Translations under genes and position numbers: made by a program | Notes under the pieces: generated by a model | Databases searched by the model: none | The model's input: the letters and a program-made list of their open reading frames with translations, nothing else | Told to the model about the DNA's origin: nothing | Assembly (NCBI GenBank): GCA_003170275.1 | Contig: PNAM01000016.1 | Coordinates: 1 to 64,000 of the forward strand | DNA from: Myxococcales bacterium | Lineage (GTDB): Bacteria > Myxococcota_A > Polyangia > Palsa-1104 | Length of the DNA: 64,000 bases | Direction of reading: 5' to 3' | In this document: in pieces, positions 60,317 to 64,000 of the stretch | Position numbering within the stretch: position 1 is the stretch's first letter | How the letters are laid out: each line of letters starts with the position of its first letter

Positions 60317-63300
60317 ATGCGTCGTCGGGTAGTCAGCGCGCTGTTCTTGTTCCTGGCGACCTGCGTGCCGCCCGATGCGCAGGCCCCGGCGCTGGACGCG
60401 CTGCGCGCCGCCTATCCCGGCGCGGCGCCCTGGATCCCCACGCACGGCCTCGCACCGACGGCAGCCATGCAAGCGGGCCTAAGGGTGTATCGGTTCACCC
60501 GCGCGGAGGCGACGCACGACGTCGCGCAAGCCGCAGTGTGGCGCAGCGCAGCGACCCAGCTCTCCGTCGAGCTTCCGTCCCGCGCGGACGGCGCGCTGCT
60601 GCTGGAGGATCCGCGCTCGGGCTTTCGCCTGGTGGCCCATCGCGTGGATGCCGGCGCGGGCGGCGCCGAGCCCGACGGTAGCGCGCTGGTCTACCGCCAG
60701 GCGTTTCCGTTCGTCGACGCCTACCTGTACGCCAGCGGCGACGGCGTCGAGGAGCTCTTGCACGTCAACCGGCCGGCGAAGATGGCCTGGGACCTGTCAC
60801 TTCCGCCGGGCGCCCGCCTGCGCGCGGAGGGCACGACGGTCGATCTGGTCGACGCGAGCGGCGTGACGCGCCTGCGCTTCTCCGCGCCGTTCGCGTTCGG
60901 CCGCGACAACCGCACGGTGCTGCCGGAGGTGTCGGTGGCGGGGACGCGCATCTCGCTGGCGCTGCCCGACGACGCGCAGTACCCGGTGCTGGTCGATCCG
61001 ATCTGGAACAGCTCGGGGTCGATGGCCGGCGCACGCACCGACCACACGGCGATCGCGCTGCCGAACGGCAAGGTGCTGATCGCCGGCGGCCAGGCGAACG
61101 GAACGGCGCTGGCTTCGGCCCAGCTCTACGATCCGGGCACCGGCACCTTCAGCGCCGCCGCGCCGATGGCCAGCGCCCGCTACCTGCACACCGCGGTGTA
61201 CCTGCCGTCGGTCGATATGGTGCTGGTGGCCGGCGGCCTGGACTCGAGCTTGAACGTGCTGGCCTCGGCCGAGCTGTACGACGTGAAGCTCAACGTCTGG
61301 AAGCCGACCGGCACGATGGGAACCGGGCGGTACGCCCATGGCTGCGTGCGCACCACCCCCGACCTTCCGGAGGCGGTGTTCTGCTTCGGCGGCGTCGACG
61401 GCGGCGGCAACCAACTGGCCTCGGTGGAGCGGCTGGTGGGCAACGTGTGGGATCACGCCACGGCTCCGATGCCGCTCGCGCGCTCGTTCTTCACCGCGAC
61501 CACCTTCTACAACACCTCCTCCTCCGACGTGATGGCGGCGATCGTGGGCGGCGAGACATCCACCGGAATCACCGGACGGGTGGACCTGTTCGACCTGGCG
61601 ACGCGCACCTGGGGCGCGACCGTCAACCTGGCAACGGCGCGCCGCGGCCACACCACCACCTGGCTCGGCTCAGACGAGATGATCGTCGCCGGCGGCCAAG
61701 ACCCCGCCGGCACGCCGCTGGCCAGCACCGAGCGGCTGATGGTCAACGGCACGGTCCAGCCGGGCCCGAACATGCTCTCGACGCGTATTTTCCACGCCGC
61801 CGTGCTCTTGCCCGACCGGCGCGTGTTGGTGATCGGCGGCTTCGCCAATCCCGGCTGTTCGTCGTGCAACCCCGGGCTCGGCACCTGCCCCAGCTCCCCG
61901 GTGCTGCCGGCGTGCGGCGGAGCGGCGCCGCCGAGCGCGGGCGACATCGCTGGGACCGAGCTGTACAACGGCACGTTCTGGAGCGCGCCCGCCAACACCA
62001 TGTCGATCGACCGCGAGCAGCACACCGCCACCATGCTGCCGAGCGGCCGCGTGCTGGTGACCGGGGGAACCACACAGGGCGTGGCGACTGCCAAGGCTGA
62101 GGAGTTCGACCCGCTGTCGGGGAGCTGGACGTCGCTGATGACCCAGAAGCTGCTCACCGGCCGGTCGAACGCGACCGCGACCTTCATGACCAACCTGAGC
62201 CCCGTTCTGGTCACCAACGAGATCCTCATCGCCGGCGGCCTGGACGTCAACAATGTGCGGCTGGCCTCGGGCGAGCTGTTCGACTCCGACATCCCCGGCT
62301 GGGCGATCGCCGCGACGGGCCCGATGACGCAGCCGCGCAGCGATCACACCGCCACGCAGCTCTACGACGGCACCGTGCTGATCGTCGGTGGCACCGCCAC
62401 CAGCGCCCCGCCCGAGACCTACAACCTGGCGACCAACACCTTCACGGCCACCGCCAGCACCTTCCCCGCCCTGCAGGACCACACCGCGACGCTCTTGCCG
62501 AACGGCCAGGTGCTGATCACCGGCGGCCGCCTCGGCGTGGGCGCGCCCCCGCAGCAGCTCGCCTACCTCTACGATCCGATCACGCGCGTCACGTCGACGC
62601 TCGCCGCCACGCTGAAGGTGGCGCGCGCCCAGGCCACGGCGACCCTGTTGCCGAACGGCATGGTGCTGATCGCCGGCGGGCTCTCGGACCTGACCCGCAA
62701 CACCTGCCCGTCCTGCCAGCCGATGCTGGGCCTCCCAACGCCGGCGTGCGCACCGGTCGCGCCGTGCGTCGGGTTCCCGAGCTGCCCGCCGTGCGGCACG
62801 TTCATGTCACTCGATCCGTCGTGCCAGCCGGATCCGGCCAACCCGAGCTGCTACGTGCCGGGGGACGTCGGCCCCGAGTCGACCACCGAGCTCTACGACC
62901 CGGCCTCGCTCACCTTCACCCTGAGCGGCTCGATGCTCCAGCCTGCCGGCGGGCAGACGGCCACGCTCGTGCCCTCGGGCCGGGTGGCGCTGGTGGGCGG
63001 CGATGCGTTCGGCTGCCAGTCGTTCTGCCAGACGCCGCTCTCACCACAGGGCTGTCCGATCCCGCAGCCGTTCGAGATGAACTGCCCCCAGGGAATGGTT
63101 CCGCAGCTGGTGCCGCAGACGATCGTGCAGCAGTACGATCCGTCGTCCGGCGCGTTCGTCTCGTCGGGAATTCTGTCCGAGCCGCGCGACCAGCACACCA
63201 CCACCCTGCTCGCCACCGGACAGCTCCTGGTGTCGGGCGGCACCACCATCAGCTGCGCGCAGGGGCCGCCCGGGGCGCAGTGCAATCCGGGGCCGCCCTG

Positions 63301-64000
63301 CCAAGCGAACGCGCTGCCGTCGTGCAATCTGCCGGCGGTCATCACCATGCCGTCGACCTCCGCCGAGGTCTTCGATCCGCGCCTGCCGATTTCGCCGCTG
63401 AGCTTCACCGGCATCACCTCGCACGTCAAAGCCGCGGCGGCGATGCAGCGGCGCGGCGAGGTGGTGGTGTTTGGCGGCGCCGTCGGCTCGAACCTGGTCG
63501 ATCAGTACAAGGTCGGCTACCTCGGCAACGGCGACGGCAGCCTCATCGACACGCCGCTCGGGATCACCGCCGGCCGGCGCACCCACTTCGGCGGGGCCAC
63601 CGGAAGCGCGCTGGGAGGCTCGGGCGGCAACGGAACCCAAGACTCAGCCGGCAATTACCCGACCTACTTCCTCATGCACCTCGACGGAGGCGGCTTGTTC
63701 TTCGGCTCGAGCACGTCCGATCTCACGACCGGCGGCGTGGGCGGGTTCTATACGCCGCCGGTGACTACGGTGCCGGGAGCGGCGGTCTTGTTCATGGCCG
63801 TGGGCGGCGCCACGGTCTTCAGCCCGCGGCCGATCATGGTGTGCCCGCCCAACACCGTCTTGTGCAGCGGCGCGTGCCTCACGGGCGAATGCTGCACCGC
63901 CGCCGACTGCACGAACCCCGGCGTGTGCCAGACCACCACCGGCGCGAGCTGCTCGGGAAACGCGTGCACCTATCCCACGGCGAGCAACGGGACCAGCTGC
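60317..64000 (+). CDS. Large Kelch-repeat lipoprotein, runs off the window
   Basis: At least 1,228 residues, with no stop before the window ends. The start has GGGGGAA at 60302-60308. The signal ends in the lipobox LATC. An N-terminal beta domain of about 200 residues (ending ...YPVLVDPIWN) is followed by many Kelch-type blades of about 50 residues, each with a TA-x-LP-(N/S/D)G-(K/R)VL(I/V)(A/T)GG core then a (A/T)E-L-Y/F-D strand, e.g. TAIALPNGKVLIAGG and TATMLPSGRVLVTGG. Two propellers are likely. Two Cys/Pro inserts (near 62700-62860 and 63000-63110) interrupt blades. From about 63840 a Cys-rich tail (CPPNTVLCSGACLTGECC) begins, like the modules of the protein at 55662. Confidence 0.88.
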   Translation, partial: MRRRVVSALFLFLATCVPPDAQAPALDALRAAYPGAAPWIPTHGLAPTAAMQAGLRVYRFTRAEATHDVAQAAVWRSAATQLSVELPSRADGALLLEDPRSGFRLVAHRVDAGAGGAEPDGSALVYRQAFPFVDAYLYASGDGVEELLHVNRPAKMAWDLSLPPGARLRAEGTTVDLVDASGVTRLRFSAPFAFGRDNRTVLPEVSVAGTRISLALPDDAQYPVLVDPIWNSSGSMAGARTDHTAIALPNGKVLIAGGQANGTALASAQLYDPGTGTFSAAAPMASARYLHTAVYLPSVDMVLVAGGLDSSLNVLASAELYDVKLNVWKPTGTMGTGRYAHGCVRTTPDLPEAVFCFGGVDGGGNQLASVERLVGNVWDHATAPMPLARSFFTATTFYNTSSSDVMAAIVGGETSTGITGRVDLFDLATRTWGATVNLATARRGHTTTWLGSDEMIVAGGQDPAGTPLASTERLMVNGTVQPGPNMLSTRIFHAAVLLPDRRVLVIGGFANPGCSSCNPGLGTCPSSPVLPACGGAAPPSAGDIAGTELYNGTFWSAPANTMSIDREQHTATMLPSGRVLVTGGTTQGVATAKAEEFDPLSGSWTSLMTQKLLTGRSNATATFMTNLSPVLVTNEILIAGGLDVNNVRLASGELFDSDIPGWAIAATGPMTQPRSDHTATQLYDGTVLIVGGTATSAPPETYNLATNTFTATASTFPALQDHTATLLPNGQVLITGGRLGVGAPPQQLAYLYDPITRVTSTLAATLKVARAQATATLLPNGMVLIAGGLSDLTRNTCPSCQPMLGLPTPACAPVAPCVGFPSCPPCGTFMSLDPSCQPDPANPSCYVPGDVGPESTTELYDPASLTFTLSGSMLQPAGGQTATLVPSGRVALVGGDAFGCQSFCQTPLSPQGCPIPQPFEMNCPQGMVPQLVPQTIVQQYDPSSGAFVSSGILSEPRDQHTTTLLATGQLLVSGGTTISCAQGPPGAQCNPGPPCQANALPSCNLPAVITMPSTSAEVFDPRLPISPLSFTGITSHVKAAAAMQRRGEVVVFGGAVGSNLVDQYKVGYLGNGDGSLIDTPLGITAGRRTHFGGATGSALGGSGGNGTQDSAGNYPTYFLMHLDGGGLFFGSSTSDLTTGGVGGFYTPPVTTVPGAAVLFMAVGGATVFSPRPIMVCPPNTVLCSGACLTGECCTAADCTNPGVCQTTTGASCSGNACTYPTASNGTSC

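Overview
The window is very GC-rich, densely packed chromosomal DNA. It has gaps of only a few tens of bases, frequent ATGA/GTGA stop-start overlaps and many GTG starts. The gene content points to a member of the Myxococcota (myxobacteria and relatives): a GltJ/AgmX-type protein with zinc ribbon, GYF and TonB-like domains, four eukaryote-like Ser/Thr kinases with membrane tails, a bacterial Thg1-like protein, an HDAC-family deacetylase, and many surface lipoproteins including Cys-rich, von Willebrand A and Kelch proteins. I saw no rRNA, tRNA, CRISPR array or insertion sequence, and no stretch above about 300 bases without a gene. Layout from left to right. (1) 0.15-9.5 kb: GltJ-like protein, TtcA, threonine ammonia-lyase, Thg1-like protein, kinase and deacetylase (all minus strand), then a GT-C-like membrane protein, a small exported protein and a MarR regulator. 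(2) 9.6-15.3 kb: Pal-like lipoprotein, M28 peptidase, lipid kinase, TcdA, TatD nuclease and DUF309 protein. (3) 15.3-18.9 kb: an envelope-stress island of two divergent Spy/CpxP-like genes and an OmpR-type two-component pair, with two mirror-image CpxR-type boxes between the divergent genes. (4) 18.9-23.3 kb: an orphan TRAP binding protein, an exported trypsin-like protease, a CAP-domain lipoprotein, an SDR and a cupin. The main find is 23.3-31.0 kb. A minus-strand operon encodes a membrane TPR protein, a radical SAM/SPASM enzyme, three small exported proteins and a two-TM membrane protein. The enzyme and the three small genes are linked by 4-bp overlaps. Two of the small proteins end in the same nine-residue motif, HPHGPDEPC, at the same residue positions. 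Divergently transcribed are an ECF sigma factor and a FecR-like anti-sigma gene. Both divergent lead genes have a GAAC-N16-CGT promoter-like element whose -10 lies exactly 7 bases before the start codon. I read this as a sigma-controlled system for post-translational modification and export of small proteins, of a kind I do not recognise. A second possible peptide-modification locus lies at 31.8-33.9 kb: a Tat-signal protein with C-terminal cysteines, a DUF692 (MbnB/TglH-type) iron enzyme and a short DUF2063-like partner. The right half holds a membrane-embedded M50 protease, a MacA/LolD-type exporter with two unlike permeases (36.2-40.6 kb), a VapBC module beside a ParE-like gene that seems to lack part of its core (40.6-41.5 kb), three kinases (41.7-45.8 kb), a GH39-like lipoprotein, an ARPP-1 protein, a 'Gcr recombinase' family membrane protein, RlmKL, an old yellow enzyme homologue and an outer-membrane barrel. 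It closes with a run of surface lipoproteins (Cys-rich, two vWA, Kelch), the last of which runs off the window.
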